From an uncultured Akkermansia sp. (GTDB lineage Bacteria; Verrucomicrobiota; Verrucomicrobiia; Verrucomicrobiales; Akkermansiaceae), in assembly GCA_904502165.1 (NCBI GenBank), contig CAJGDB010000020.1, positions 1 to 23,068 of the forward strand: DNA of 23,068 nt. The letters run 5' to 3'. Position numbers and translations under genes: made by a program. Within the stretch, counting starts at the first letter, position 1. Each line of letters begins with the position of its first letter. The notes below the pieces were generated by a model. The model ran no database searches. It saw only the letters and a program-made list of their open reading frames with translations, and had not been told where the DNA came from. Below are positions 1-8,517 of the stretch, piece after piece.

Positions 1-51
1 AGCCAGGCTGACCAGTCTATGCGCTCTGCCGCAGGTTCTGTGGATGGATGA
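1..51 (+). CDS. Possible C-terminal scrap of an unidentified gene
   Basis: Frame 1 is open from the window edge to a TGA at 49-51 and reads SQADQSMRSAAGSVDG. The piece is too short to identify and could be chance. Nothing else recognisable lies between here and the aspS terminator; bases 52-122 are AT-rich with no clear element. Confidence 0.2.
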   Translation, partial: SQADQSMRSAAGSVDG

Positions 52-122
52 GAGCTCATTCTATTCATATATTAAGCGGTCGTTATCCCTATATTTATCT
101 TAACATGCGGCATTTTGCGAGC

Positions 123-158
123 AAAAAGCACGCCCGCAGGTGTTTATTCCTGCGGGCG
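123..158 (-). terminator. Rho-independent terminator of aspS
   Basis: CGCCCGCAGG (131-140) pairs perfectly with CCTGCGGGCG (149-158) across an 8-base loop. Read on the minus strand, the 10-bp GC-rich stem is followed by GTGCTTTTT. It lies 35 bases past the aspS stop codon, as expected for an intrinsic terminator ending that transcript. Confidence 0.85.
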
Positions 159-192
159 GGGTATGAAACATTATATTTCAGAGACGCAGAAT

Positions 193-2040
193 TCAACTCT
201 GCTGCTCAGCTGCGGCCTTTTCGGCCTCCAGCTTCTGGCGCAGCTTCTCGGGCAGTTTCACCTGAATATGCACATCGCGCAGCTGGTTGGGTTCTGCGGC
301 AGCGGGAGATTCGCTCATGAGGTCAGCACCGCGGTTGTTCTTCGGGAAAGCAATCACCTCGCGAATGGAATCGCACTTACCAATGAGCATGACCACGCGG
401 TCCAGCCCCAGAGCCAGACCACCATGGGGCGGAGCACCGAAGGAGAAGGCAGCCAGAAGGTGGCCGAACTGCTCCTGAATCGTGGCGTCATCCAGACCGA
501 GCGCACGGAACGTGGCGTCCTGCAGCTCCTTTTCATGGATACGGATAGAACCGCCGCCCAGCTCATTACCATTGAAGATAACGTCGTATGCCTCAGCGCA
601 GATATCGGTGGAAATCTCACCCTTGAGCACCTTCTCCACATCTTCGGGAACAGGGCGGGTGAAGGGGTGGTGAATGGCGCAGAACCGCTGTTCCTCTGCA
701 TCCCAGCCAAAGAGGGGGAAGCGGTTCACCCAGAAGAGGTCGACCTCATCGTTGCCCTTGAGCAGCTCCATGAAGTCTGCACAGGCCAGACGCACGCGGC
801 CCAGAATGGTGCAGCTCTGCTCCCATTCACCGGCAGCAAAGAACACACAGTCACCGCTCTCGATGTTGAGGCGCTCCTTCAGGGCTTCAATCTCCGCATC
901 TGTCAGGCGCTTGGTGATGGGGCTCTTCCAGCCGTCGCGGTCGTTCACGTCGCGGACCTTGATGTAGGCCAGGCCCTTGGCACCAGCCTCAATGGCGGTC
1001 TGCGTCAGGGAATCAATCTGCCCCACGGAGGGGTTGAAACCCTTGGCGTTGATGGCCTTCACCACACCACCGCTGGCAACAGCACTGGAGAACACGCGGA
1101 AATCACTATTGGCAAACACATCAGAGCATTCCGTTATCTTCATCTCGAAACGGCGCTCAGGCTTATCGGAGCCGTACTGATTCATCGCATCGTGCCAGGT
1201 CATACGGGGGAACGGAGTCACGATATCGCGCCCCACGCTCTCCTTGAACACGCGCTTGAGCATGTCTTCAATCCAAGTGTAAATATCCTCGGGAGTAATG
1301 AAGGAAGCCTCAATATCAATCTGCGTGAACTCGGGCTGGCGGTCGGCGCGAAGGTCTTCGTCGCGGAAGCAGCGGGCCACCTGGAAATAGCGCTCCATGC
1401 CAGCCACCATGAGCAGCTGCTTGTACTGCTGAGGAGCCTGCGGCAGCGCATAGAAAGCACCGGGAGTAAGGCGGCTGGGCACCAGGAAGTCGCGGGCTCC
1501 TTCGGGCGTGCTCTTGGAGAGGATGGGGGTCTCAATCTCCAGGAAGCCCTGCTCGTCAAGATAGTCGCGCATGGTCTTGGTGATACGGTGGCGCAGAATC
1601 ATGTTGCGCTGCATCGCCGGGCGACGCAGATCCAGGAAGCGGTACTTGAGACGGATGTCCTCATTGGCGATGTTGCGATCGAGCTGGAACGGCAGTACAG
1701 CGGCTGGATTCAGAACAGTAAGGGAAGTGGCTTCCACCTCAATCTCGCCAGTGGCCAGGTCGGGGTTGGTGGCATCAATCTCCTCTGTCTTGAGGCGGCG
1801 CACCACCTTGCCAGATACCTGAATAACCGTCTCCACACGCAGCGCCTCAGCCTGATTGGCAAGATTAGCATCAATTTCAGGGTGGAAAACTACCTGGGTC
1901 TTGCCGGCGCGGTCGCGGAGGTCGATAAAAATCACACCGCCGTGGTCGCGCACGGTATCCACCCAGCCAACCAGCGTCACAACCTGGTCTACATGAGCGG
2001 GGCGGAGTTCATCGCACGTATGGGTACGGTAACTGTTCAT
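193..2040 (-). CDS. aspS: Aspartyl-tRNA synthetase
   Basis: Charges tRNA-Asp with aspartate in the cytoplasm (class IIb aminoacyl-tRNA synthetase). The 615-residue length fits the bacterial type. In order: an N-terminal OB-fold anticodon-binding domain (about 1-110, with GWVDTVRDHGGVIFIDLRDR), class II motif 2 with FRDEDLRADRQPEFTQ near 225-240, a bacterial GAD insertion (about 290-400) and motif 3 GGLALGLDRVVML near 540. The usual AFPK...QL tail is present, followed by a charged Glu/Ala-rich extension. The start at 2040 (MNSYRTH) is chosen because the 21 extra upstream codons, open to 2103, do not match the family and run back into the promoter. The gene has its own promoter and terminator, so it is probably transcribed separately from the importer operon upstream. 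Discriminating versus non-discriminating (Asp/Asn) specificity cannot be told by eye. Confidence 0.97.
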   Translation of the reverse strand: MNSYRTHTCDELRPAHVDQVVTLVGWVDTVRDHGGVIFIDLRDRAGKTQVVFHPEIDANLANQAEALRVETVIQVSGKVVRRLKTEEIDATNPDLATGEIEVEATSLTVLNPAAVLPFQLDRNIANEDIRLKYRFLDLRRPAMQRNMILRHRITKTMRDYLDEQGFLEIETPILSKSTPEGARDFLVPSRLTPGAFYALPQAPQQYKQLLMVAGMERYFQVARCFRDEDLRADRQPEFTQIDIEASFITPEDIYTWIEDMLKRVFKESVGRDIVTPFPRMTWHDAMNQYGSDKPERRFEMKITECSDVFANSDFRVFSSAVASGGVVKAINAKGFNPSVGQIDSLTQTAIEAGAKGLAYIKVRDVNDRDGWKSPITKRLTDAEIEALKERLNIESGDCVFFAAGEWEQSCTILGRVRLACADFMELLKGNDEVDLFWVNRFPLFGWDAEEQRFCAIHHPFTRPVPEDVEKVLKGEISTDICAEAYDVIFNGNELGGGSIRIHEKELQDATFRALGLDDATIQEQFGHLLAAFSFGAPPHGGLALGLDRVVMLIGKCDSIREVIAFPKNNRGADLMSESPAAAEPNQLRDVHIQVKLPEKLRQKLEAEKAAAEQQS

Positions 2041-2101
2041 AATGAAAAACTTATGTATATATGTAAACACAACGCTCCCGAAGAGGGACGCAGCGGCGTT
2101 C

Positions 2102-2129
2102 ATTCTACGCTTTCTATCTTAATTGTCAA
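2102..2129 (-). promoter_or_regulatory. aspS promoter
   Basis: On the minus strand a consensus -35 TTGACA (2129-2124) and a -10 TAGAAT (2107-2102) are separated by 16 bases. They lie in the 114-base gap between the ATPase gene and aspS. The implied start near 2095 gives a leader of about 55 bases with no Shine-Dalgarno sequence before the ATG. Confidence 0.75.
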
Positions 2130-2154
2130 GCCGTTTTTGGCGTCACCTGCGGCA

Positions 2155-3159
2155 TCATTCCGGGCTTTCCTCTTCACTGGTAATGCCAGAACAGCGAGGG
2201 CACGCCTCGACCCGGTGCCCGGGGGCAATTTCGACCATGCGGGGCCGCACAGTAAGCTCGTCCACAGGCACCCCCATACGCTGACAGAAGCGACACCCCT
2301 GCACCTGGTGGCGAATGGAGGCCACATGCCCCGGGATGGAGGGCAGAAGAGTCTTACGGACATAGTCTCGGCGGGGAATGGCCGCCAGCAGTGCCTTGGT
2401 GTAGGCATGCACAGGATTGGCAAAAAGCTCCTCGACAGGGGCGCTCTCCACAATGCGCCCGGCATACATGACCAGCACCCGGTCGCAATGCTGGGCAATG
2501 ACACCCAGGTCATGCGTGATGAGGAGCGAAGAGGCTCCCAGGTCTTCGTGCAGCTCCCGCAGAAGCGCAAGAATCTGCTGCTGCACAGTCACATCAAGCG
2601 CGGTAGTGGGTTCATCTGCAATAATCATCTCCGGGCGGCAGGCCAGAGCCATAGCTATGACCACACGCTGCCGCATACCGCCCGACAGAGAACCTGGATA
2701 TTGGTTGGCACACAGCGCAGCGCTGGGAATCTTGACGCGATTCAGCAGATTGATAGCTTCCACCCAGGCGGCTTCTGCCGTCATTTCGCGGTGCAGCATC
2801 AGCGTTTCGGCAATCTGGTCACCAATGGTGTGAACCGGATTAAGAGCGCTCATAGGCTCCTGAAAAATAAAGCCTATATTCCCCCCGCGCAAAGCTCGCA
2901 ACCGCCGTTGCGACATGGTGACCACATCTTCCCCGTTGTAGAGAATCTGTCCGGAAACAATCCGACCATTCGGCTGAGGAAGCAAGCGCACCAGGCTCAT
3001 AGCCGTCACGCTCTTGCCACAACCGCTCTCCCCTACAATCCCCACGCATTTACCACGCGGTATGGTAAAACTGATATCGTCCACCGCACGCGACAAGCCG
3101 CGCTCGGTCTCGAACGCGACACTCAGGTTTTTCACTTCCAGCAGATTGTCGGTACTCAT
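2155..3159 (-). CDS. ABC transporter ATP-binding subunit, OppD/DppD type
   Basis: ATPase that would power the peptide importer encoded just upstream; it acts at the cytoplasmic face of the inner membrane. In its 334 residues the ABC elements are complete: Walker A GESGCGKS (43-50), Q-loop Q100, signature LSGGMRQR (158-165), Walker B MIIADEP (178-184) and H-loop H216. After the ATPase core comes the oligopeptide-transporter C-terminal region (SIPGHVASI...GC). This tail holds a CxxC-x27-CxxC arrangement (C289, C292, C320, C323), a possible metal or Fe-S site. The ATG overlaps the stop of the binding-protein gene by 4 bases, so the two are translationally coupled. E. coli YejF fuses two such ATPases and Opp/Dpp systems use D plus F; here only one is present, so it may act as a homodimer or pair with an ATPase encoded elsewhere. 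Confidence 0.93.
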   Translation of the reverse strand: MSTDNLLEVKNLSVAFETERGLSRAVDDISFTIPRGKCVGIVGESGCGKSVTAMSLVRLLPQPNGRIVSGQILYNGEDVVTMSQRRLRALRGGNIGFIFQEPMSALNPVHTIGDQIAETLMLHREMTAEAAWVEAINLLNRVKIPSAALCANQYPGSLSGGMRQRVVIAMALACRPEMIIADEPTTALDVTVQQQILALLRELHEDLGASSLLITHDLGVIAQHCDRVLVMYAGRIVESAPVEELFANPVHAYTKALLAAIPRRDYVRKTLLPSIPGHVASIRHQVQGCRFCQRMGVPVDELTVRPRMVEIAPGHRVEACPRCSGITSEEESPE

Positions 3160-5366
3160 GGCGCAGGGGGAGTTTCAGAGGGTAGCTCAATCTCCAGGTC
3201 GGTTTCAGGGAATACCTTACTGGAGCGTCGCGCCCGCAGGGTTTTAGCCTTCATTCTTTCATCTATCCAGTACAGGTGGCTATCCAGCGGGTCGTAATAA
3301 CGCGGCGGACAGAAGCGGCAATCCGGTTCATCGGGCCAGCGGAGCCACCGCCACTGAGCAAAGCGCCAATACGAGGTAGTCCATCCCGGCACCCAGGCCA
3401 GGGTGGAGGCAATCAGGCGCTGAGCCTGGTGGTGAGCAGCCACTGCTTCCTCTTCTGTTGCAGCGGAGCGACACGCCAGAATAGCGCGGTCCAACGAGGG
3501 TGAATTCGTGGCGGTGATGTTGCTCGTTCCGGGCATGGGCGTTCCGTCATCCTTGAAAGCATACGAAGAATCAAAGAACGGCCCCGGATCCGGTAGTGGC
3601 GGGGAGAAGCCCCAGGAGAAAATGGCGGCCTGATACTGCTTGGATTTGATGCGCGAATAAAGCACGGTATCATCAGCCTGGTCCAACCGAAGGTCAAGCC
3701 CGCAGCGGGCAGCCTCCTCGCGCAGAATGTTCATACAGTTAGTATAGAGCGGGTCAATGCGGCTGCTGAGCACCACCTGAAGCCGTGTGCCATCCGGCTT
3801 GCAGAGAATGCCATCCGGGCCTTCGACCGTGTATCCGGCACGGGCAAAACAGGCACGGGCTTTTTCCGGAGCATACGGGAGCGCCTTGATACTCTCATCC
3901 GTGTATTGACCAAAGCCGGAGAAATAGGAACCCAGGCGGGTATAATCCCCTCGGAACACAGTATCGAGCACCGCCTGCACATTCAACGCATGGTGGAATC
4001 CGCGCCGCATCACCTTCTGATTGAAAGGCGGCTGGGAACAGTTCAGGTGGAAACCGAAACAGTTACGCGGCCAGATGTTGTTGAAATGCACGCGCTGTAT
4101 CAACCCCCGGTGCACAGCATCCATCTCCAGCCCCTCATACCAGAAATCAGCCTCACGGGCATTAAATACATCCAGTTCTCCCAGGCGGAACAACTCACGG
4201 ATTTTCGTACTTTCCGAAACGAAGCGGTATACGATGTGATCCACATTGCAGGAGTAGCGCGTGTAGCGGCGGTCTGCAGCCCACCAGTTCGGCACGCGGA
4301 TAAGACTCACCTGACGCCCCATAATCACATCGTACGGATTCACCGTATAGCCACCGGTTGTCGGCGCCACACGCCACAGATACCGGGTGGGGTAATCTGG
4401 GCCGAATTCCGCATAAAAGGCGGTGCAGCTTGCCGGAATAGAGGCGTAGAACGGCGCATACGGGCGGGCCGCGGCCAGCGTAACGGCAATGTACTGATTG
4501 CCATATACCTCAATCCGGGAAAAATTCCCCATGTAATAGTCGTTGTAGAACGGCTCCACCCCATAGGGAGAAGTGCGGACAAAGAGCGAGGTGATAAAAT
4601 CACGCGTTGTGAGGCGAGAGCCATCGGAGAAGCGAGCTGCCTCATCAATATGGAAATAAATCGTGCGGCCATCTCTGGAGACAGCCCAGCGGTCTGCCGT
4701 GCCTGGAATCAGTTTTCCGGTACCGGGATGCAGACGAATGAGCGGCAAATCAATATCATCGTACAGATACCGGCGGAACGCATTATTGCTATTCGGCCCG
4801 AACATGCGGAACGTGTTGGGGAAAGACCTCTGCAGGGCGAGCCGCAGGGTACCGCCTTTCACCGCCTTGGGGCTGCCGAGTTCCGGCTGGTCCATACCAT
4901 CGTGCCACTCCAGGTCCTCCGGAAGCTGGTTTTCACGCAGGAAGCGCAGGTAGTCCCCCTGCCCCTTGCGGCGACTCAAGCTGAGCAGATTCGGCCAGGT
5001 ATTCTGAAAGCGTATTCTGGCCCGATGTTGCCGCTCACCACCGGGCGCGGAGGTCAGGTACTGGAGCAACGCCTTTTCACAAGTGTTGCAGTCCTCCTCC
5101 AGATTGGTCTCAATATACTCCCTGACCCGGGCATTCCAGCGCTCCGGGAAACCGGCAAAACCCGGCGGCATGTGCCAGCGCTTGGTGTAGGTGGGAACAT
5201 CATCCGTTTCTGCAAAACCAGGCGGCATGGTCAGATCCGACGGGTGCTGCCACTCCAGCCCCAGTGCGGTACCGTCATCATCGCAGCCAGTAAGCAGCAC
5301 CGCCCCCAGCAGGGCCGTGGCACAGCTGAACAGCAGACGGGAAATGGAGCGCGGTACGGAAAGCAT
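3156..5366 (-). CDS. yejA: Peptide-binding lipoprotein, family 5, YejA-like
   Basis: Substrate-binding protein of the importer, predicted to be anchored in the periplasm by lipid. The start at 5366 (MLSVPRS) gives 736 residues and places a lipoprotein signal correctly, with a hydrophobic stretch ending in LLTGC and modified Cys28. The frame is open 15 codons further upstream, but that would bury the signal and overlap yejE. The SBP_bac_5 domain begins near residue 165 with GSPKAVKGGTLRL, a YejA-style motif, and runs to about 690. The first 165 residues are an extra segment with MPPGF twice (47-51, 66-70) and a CNTC pair (93-96). The protein is longer than E. coli YejA. It starts 4 bases after the yejE stop and overlaps the ATPase start by 4. 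Substrates are inferred to be peptides or peptide-like compounds. Confidence 0.9.
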   Translation of the reverse strand: MLSVPRSISRLLFSCATALLGAVLLTGCDDDGTALGLEWQHPSDLTMPPGFAETDDVPTYTKRWHMPPGFAGFPERWNARVREYIETNLEEDCNTCEKALLQYLTSAPGGERQHRARIRFQNTWPNLLSLSRRKGQGDYLRFLRENQLPEDLEWHDGMDQPELGSPKAVKGGTLRLALQRSFPNTFRMFGPNSNNAFRRYLYDDIDLPLIRLHPGTGKLIPGTADRWAVSRDGRTIYFHIDEAARFSDGSRLTTRDFITSLFVRTSPYGVEPFYNDYYMGNFSRIEVYGNQYIAVTLAAARPYAPFYASIPASCTAFYAEFGPDYPTRYLWRVAPTTGGYTVNPYDVIMGRQVSLIRVPNWWAADRRYTRYSCNVDHIVYRFVSESTKIRELFRLGELDVFNAREADFWYEGLEMDAVHRGLIQRVHFNNIWPRNCFGFHLNCSQPPFNQKVMRRGFHHALNVQAVLDTVFRGDYTRLGSYFSGFGQYTDESIKALPYAPEKARACFARAGYTVEGPDGILCKPDGTRLQVVLSSRIDPLYTNCMNILREEAARCGLDLRLDQADDTVLYSRIKSKQYQAAIFSWGFSPPLPDPGPFFDSSYAFKDDGTPMPGTSNITATNSPSLDRAILACRSAATEEEAVAAHHQAQRLIASTLAWVPGWTTSYWRFAQWRWLRWPDEPDCRFCPPRYYDPLDSHLYWIDERMKAKTLRARRSSKVFPETDLEIELPSETPPAP

Positions 5367-5370
5367 GTCT

Positions 5371-6966
5371 TTATTCGTAGTAACTGTGGCGGCGGGGGTC
5401 TGAGGCCTCACGCACAGATTCGCCTATGAAGGTCACAATAAGCAGGGTACCCACCAGCGCAAAGAAAGCACTGGAAACCACCCAGGGCGAGGAAAGTTTC
5501 GATAAGCCATCGTTGAGCAACCGCCCCCAGCTGGCATAGGTATCCGGCAGGCCAAAGCCCAGATAATCCAGCGATGCCAGAGAAAAGATGAGCGCCGCCA
5601 CGCTGAACGGAATCAGTGTCACCACGATACCGCGGAGATTCGGCAGAATATGGCGCAGCAGAATATGGCAGGTGCCGGCTCCCATCACCCGGGCGGCAGA
5701 CACATAATCACGGGTCTTCTCCTTCATGGTGGCCGTACGCACCAGATAGGTCATGTGCATCCACCCAAACATGGCCAGAAGGCTCAGAATCAGGAACAGG
5801 CCGCGCAGCTGCATCGGCACAAAGTCAGAAACAATCATCACCACAAACAGGAACGGCACCTGCGATAGTATTTCGATGAAACGCTGGGTTACCAGGTCGA
5901 AACGCCCCCCGAAATACCCCATGAGCATCCCCATGGTAAGCCCGATGAGGTAAATGATTGGCAGATACAGCAGGGCCGCCTTGATATTGACCTGCAGTCC
6001 CCCGTACAGATAGGCCAGAATATCCGCCCCCTGGCTGTTTGTGCCCAGCAGATGGCCACCGGTGAAAGGAGGAGCGGGGTGGTAATACACCTTCCGTTCA
6101 CTTTCTGCCGGAGTAAGCTGCATAAACTGGCTGACTTTCAGCTCACCGCGTATGTGTTCCGATACCAGCTTACCTTCCTTGTATGTTGCCGTATAGATTT
6201 CGGTGCGGTCCTGCAGCCAGCCCTGTACGTGCCCATCGGGCAGACCGCTGCGGAAACGCTGCCGCAGGTGCGGCTGTCCGTTGTCATACAGGCGGCAGGC
6301 CAGCCCGTTGTATGGGGTACGGCCATCCGGGCCACACAAGATACCATCGCGCCAGATCAGCTCCTCTGAGGGGAACGGCGCTGCATCCATTGTGGGGTCA
6401 TAGGGAACCGGGGGCATAATGACAAAGCCAGACACGCCGGGTTGCCCCAGGCGGTCACGCAGAGCCCGGTAATCCGTCTCAGCACAAGCCTCTGCACCCT
6501 TCAACCCGAATTCCTCGCCCCGGAGCACCGCCCGGGTAAGAGCCGGGCTGTACCATTCGCCATTGTATACCACAAGCAACGCCCGTTTGCCTACCAGACA
6601 CTGATCCATGGCGGCAAGCAGCATAATGACGCCAAATGCAATGAGCGACCAGTAGCCACGGCGAATTTTCCGGAAGCGGGCAACCCGCTTGGCATATTCC
6701 GGCGGCAGGCGCAGGCTGGAACTCCGGCGAATCAGAAGGTACAGACCAGCCAGCAGCAATGTCAGCATACCCAGCCAGCCAAACCAATGCACACGGCCAT
6801 CCGCAGCCAGGTAGGGAGCCAATTCCTCGGCACAGCTCAGAAACGGCACCTCGCGGCTCACCGTAAAAGGCCAGGAAAGCGTGGGAAGCAGCCAGCCGTT
6901 CAGTTCGCCGAGCGCTCCCAACAGAGAGGCCAGTATCAGCAGCAGGGCTATGAGGTTCTTGCTCAT
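5371..6966 (-). CDS. yejE: YejE-type ABC permease with enlarged periplasmic insert
   Basis: One of the two inner-membrane channel subunits. Residues about 90-145 match YejE closely (RVARFRKIRRGYWSLI, then LLVVYNGEWYSPAL), and the core resumes at LLGTNSQGADILAYLYGG (306-323) with several membrane segments. The coupling EAA loop is DYVSAARVMGAG...HILPN (420-443). At 531 residues it far exceeds the roughly 340 of E. coli YejE. The excess has two parts: an N-terminal block of about 90 residues with two hydrophobic segments (about 5-28 and 60-80), and an insert between about 205 and 300. Within that insert, residues 219-267 look like YwqK/MORN-type repeats (NGLACRLYDNGQ, FRSGLPDGHVQGW, TYKEGKL). 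The gene starts 2 bases after the yejB stop and ends 4 bases before yejA, so it is mid-operon. Confidence 0.92.
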   Translation of the reverse strand: MSKNLIALLLILASLLGALGELNGWLLPTLSWPFTVSREVPFLSCAEELAPYLAADGRVHWFGWLGMLTLLLAGLYLLIRRSSSLRLPPEYAKRVARFRKIRRGYWSLIAFGVIMLLAAMDQCLVGKRALLVVYNGEWYSPALTRAVLRGEEFGLKGAEACAETDYRALRDRLGQPGVSGFVIMPPVPYDPTMDAAPFPSEELIWRDGILCGPDGRTPYNGLACRLYDNGQPHLRQRFRSGLPDGHVQGWLQDRTEIYTATYKEGKLVSEHIRGELKVSQFMQLTPAESERKVYYHPAPPFTGGHLLGTNSQGADILAYLYGGLQVNIKAALLYLPIIYLIGLTMGMLMGYFGGRFDLVTQRFIEILSQVPFLFVVMIVSDFVPMQLRGLFLILSLLAMFGWMHMTYLVRTATMKEKTRDYVSAARVMGAGTCHILLRHILPNLRGIVVTLIPFSVAALIFSLASLDYLGFGLPDTYASWGRLLNDGLSKLSSPWVVSSAFFALVGTLLIVTFIGESVREASDPRRHSYYE

Positions 6967-6968
6967 TT

Positions 6969-8294
6969 TTATTCAAAACGCACACGGGGATCCACCATGG
7001 CCACGAGGAGATCCGAAATCAGGTTACCAATGATAATGAGAATGGAAGTGAGCAGCAGCGTGCCCATAATCAGGGAATAATCCTTATCCATGAGGGCCTG
7101 GAAACTCAACATACCAAAACCCTGAATGTCGAATACGCGCTCAATGAGTATAGAACCGCCAACCACGGTGCAAATGACCCCACCCAGGGTTGAGACAATC
7201 GGGATGACGGAGTTCCGGAAGGCGTGCCGCCACACAGCCTGGCGGAAGGATACCCCCTTGGACACAGCAGTCCGCACATAATCACGGGAGAGATTCTCCA
7301 TGAGGTTGTTCTTCATCATCATGGTTGTCACCGCAAAGGTGGAAACCACATAGCAGGTGAGCGGCAGAACTGTGTGAATGGCCAGGTCGTACAGCTGTTC
7401 CTTGAACGGCATCCATTCAAAACCCGGGCTCACCAGTCCGTACAGGGGGAACCATTCCATACGAGCCCCCAGGTAGACCAGCAGCACAGCGCCTAATGCA
7501 AAGCCCGGTACGGCGTACCCCACAAAGATGAGAACGCTGGTCACACTATCCATCCAGCTGCGGTGATGCAGAGCCTTGAACACCCCCAGCGGAATACTCA
7601 CCACATACGTAATGACTGCCCCCAGAAGCCCGAAATACAGAGAAACCGGCAGGCGGTCCATCATCATACGGGTGACAGGCTCGTTGTATTTGTAAGAAAG
7701 CCCCAGATTCCCCTGCAGCACCCCCTGAAACGCTCGGCGGCTTGCTACGGCCCGCCAGCGGCGGCAAGCCGGAGTGCCGGCCAGCGAGGCAATTTCCGCA
7801 GCGTCGGTAATACGACGGCGTGCTGCCAGACGCGCTGCTCTGTCCTGCGGAGATTCCAGTTTCACCTTCCAGCCCTCATCCTCCATCCATTCCGGAGCCA
7901 GAAACAGGGGCACATCGCCCTCACGGGTCACCTCCAATGCCACAGATTTACCGCTCGAGGATGCTATGGTTATCGTCGCCACACCGGCATCATTAAATTC
8001 TGCCTTGGCTATTTCCACCGCGCGGGGAAGCACGCCCAGCCATTGCAAATAGGCTTTCCAGGTCGGTTCCTGCAAATTAAAAAGCTCCTCCAGACGCTCC
8101 AGGTCATCATTTCCCAGCCGGGAAATCGTCTGCCCTACAGTCTTTTCCCCCATCAGCGCACCAATGGCCTGTTCCTGCAGCATGCGCTCCACCGGGCCAC
8201 CCGGCACCATGCGGGTCAGAAAAAAAAACAGAAACGTGATACCTACCAGGGTAATAGGCATCAGCAGCAGGCGTCTGAGGATATAGTGTCGCAT
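6969..8294 (-). CDS. yejB: YejB-type ABC permease with periplasmic insert
   Basis: First gene of the importer operon and the other channel subunit. The start at 8294 (MRHYILRRLLLMP) matches the family N-terminus and sits just below a promoter; the frame is open upstream to 8411 but that stretch covers the promoter. The 441 residues show a first membrane helix (about 5-27), MVPGGPVE, then the BPD_transp_1 core with the YejB-like GLVSPGFEWMPFKEQLYD and an EAA loop DYVRTAVSKGVS...HAFRN (338-361). The C-terminus is VDPRVRFE. E. coli YejB is about 364 residues; the difference is mostly a hydrophilic segment at about 91-193 (AVEIAKAEFNDAG to RAFQGVLQ) in the first periplasmic loop. I do not recognise a known domain in it. 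Confidence 0.92.
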   Translation of the reverse strand: MRHYILRRLLLMPITLVGITFLFFFLTRMVPGGPVERMLQEQAIGALMGEKTVGQTISRLGNDDLERLEELFNLQEPTWKAYLQWLGVLPRAVEIAKAEFNDAGVATITIASSSGKSVALEVTREGDVPLFLAPEWMEDEGWKVKLESPQDRAARLAARRRITDAAEIASLAGTPACRRWRAVASRRAFQGVLQGNLGLSYKYNEPVTRMMMDRLPVSLYFGLLGAVITYVVSIPLGVFKALHHRSWMDSVTSVLIFVGYAVPGFALGAVLLVYLGARMEWFPLYGLVSPGFEWMPFKEQLYDLAIHTVLPLTCYVVSTFAVTTMMMKNNLMENLSRDYVRTAVSKGVSFRQAVWRHAFRNSVIPIVSTLGGVICTVVGGSILIERVFDIQGFGMLSFQALMDKDYSLIMGTLLLTSILIIIGNLISDLLVAMVDPRVRFE

Positions 8295-8308
8295 GAAGAG
8301 CTCGGTGC

Positions 8309-8337
8309 ATTCTACTCTTTTCGCGCCCTCGTGGCAA
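8309..8337 (-). promoter_or_regulatory. Importer operon promoter
   Basis: Minus-strand TTGCCA (8337-8332), a 17-base spacer and TAGAAT (8314-8309). The predicted start near 8302 leaves a leader of about 8 bases before the yejB ATG at 8294. It lies downstream of the tRNA terminator, so the importer is likely uncoupled from tRNA transcription. Confidence 0.7.
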
Positions 8338-8370
8338 GTATCTATTCTGTTATTAACGGCAGAATGTCGC

Positions 8371-8406
8371 AAAAACAAAAGGGCGACCTGATTTACCAGG
8401 TCACCC
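8371..8406 (-). terminator. Terminator of the tRNA cluster
   Basis: GACCTG (8385-8390) pairs with CAGGTC (8397-8402) and the stem extends by GGG/CCC past one mismatch. On the minus strand it is followed by TTTTGTTTTT (8380-8371). It lies 24 bases after the last tRNA and ends the three-tRNA transcript. Confidence 0.8.
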
Positions 8407-8429
8407 CACACCTCTCAAACTGATTTGAG

Positions 8430-8502
8430 TACCCCCTCGCGGACTCGAACCGCGGACAAATTGATTAAGAGTCAACTGCTCTACCAACTGAGCTAAGGAG
8501 GC
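8430..8502 (-). tRNA. tRNA-Lys (anticodon CTT), distal copy
   Basis: 73 bases folding as a standard cloverleaf. The acceptor is GCCTCCT against AGGGGGT (two G-U pairs) with discriminator A; the D arm has TAGCTCAGTTGGTAGAGC; the anticodon loop is CTCTTAA, so the anticodon is CTT and reads AAG; the T arm is CGCGG-TTCGAGT-CCGCG. CCA is not encoded. The sequence is identical over all 73 bases to the copy at 8532-8604. It is last in the Thr-Lys-Lys transcript. Confidence 0.97.
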
Positions 8503-8517
8503 GTTTACCCACGTGGC

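Noticed and set aside
48..320. A 90-codon + strand open frame at the left edge
   Set aside because: It crosses the aspS terminator and the aspS C-terminus in antisense and has no protein-like features.
115..3297. A 1060-codon open frame on the + strand
   Set aside because: It runs antisense to aspS and the ATPase gene, both with clear family motifs. Its translation shows no domain, and it crosses the aspS promoter and the ends of known genes. It is a codon-bias shadow.
3906..5429. A 507-codon + strand open frame
   Set aside because: Antisense to yejA and the end of yejE, with no recognisable protein features and a composition typical of the reverse of a coding strand.
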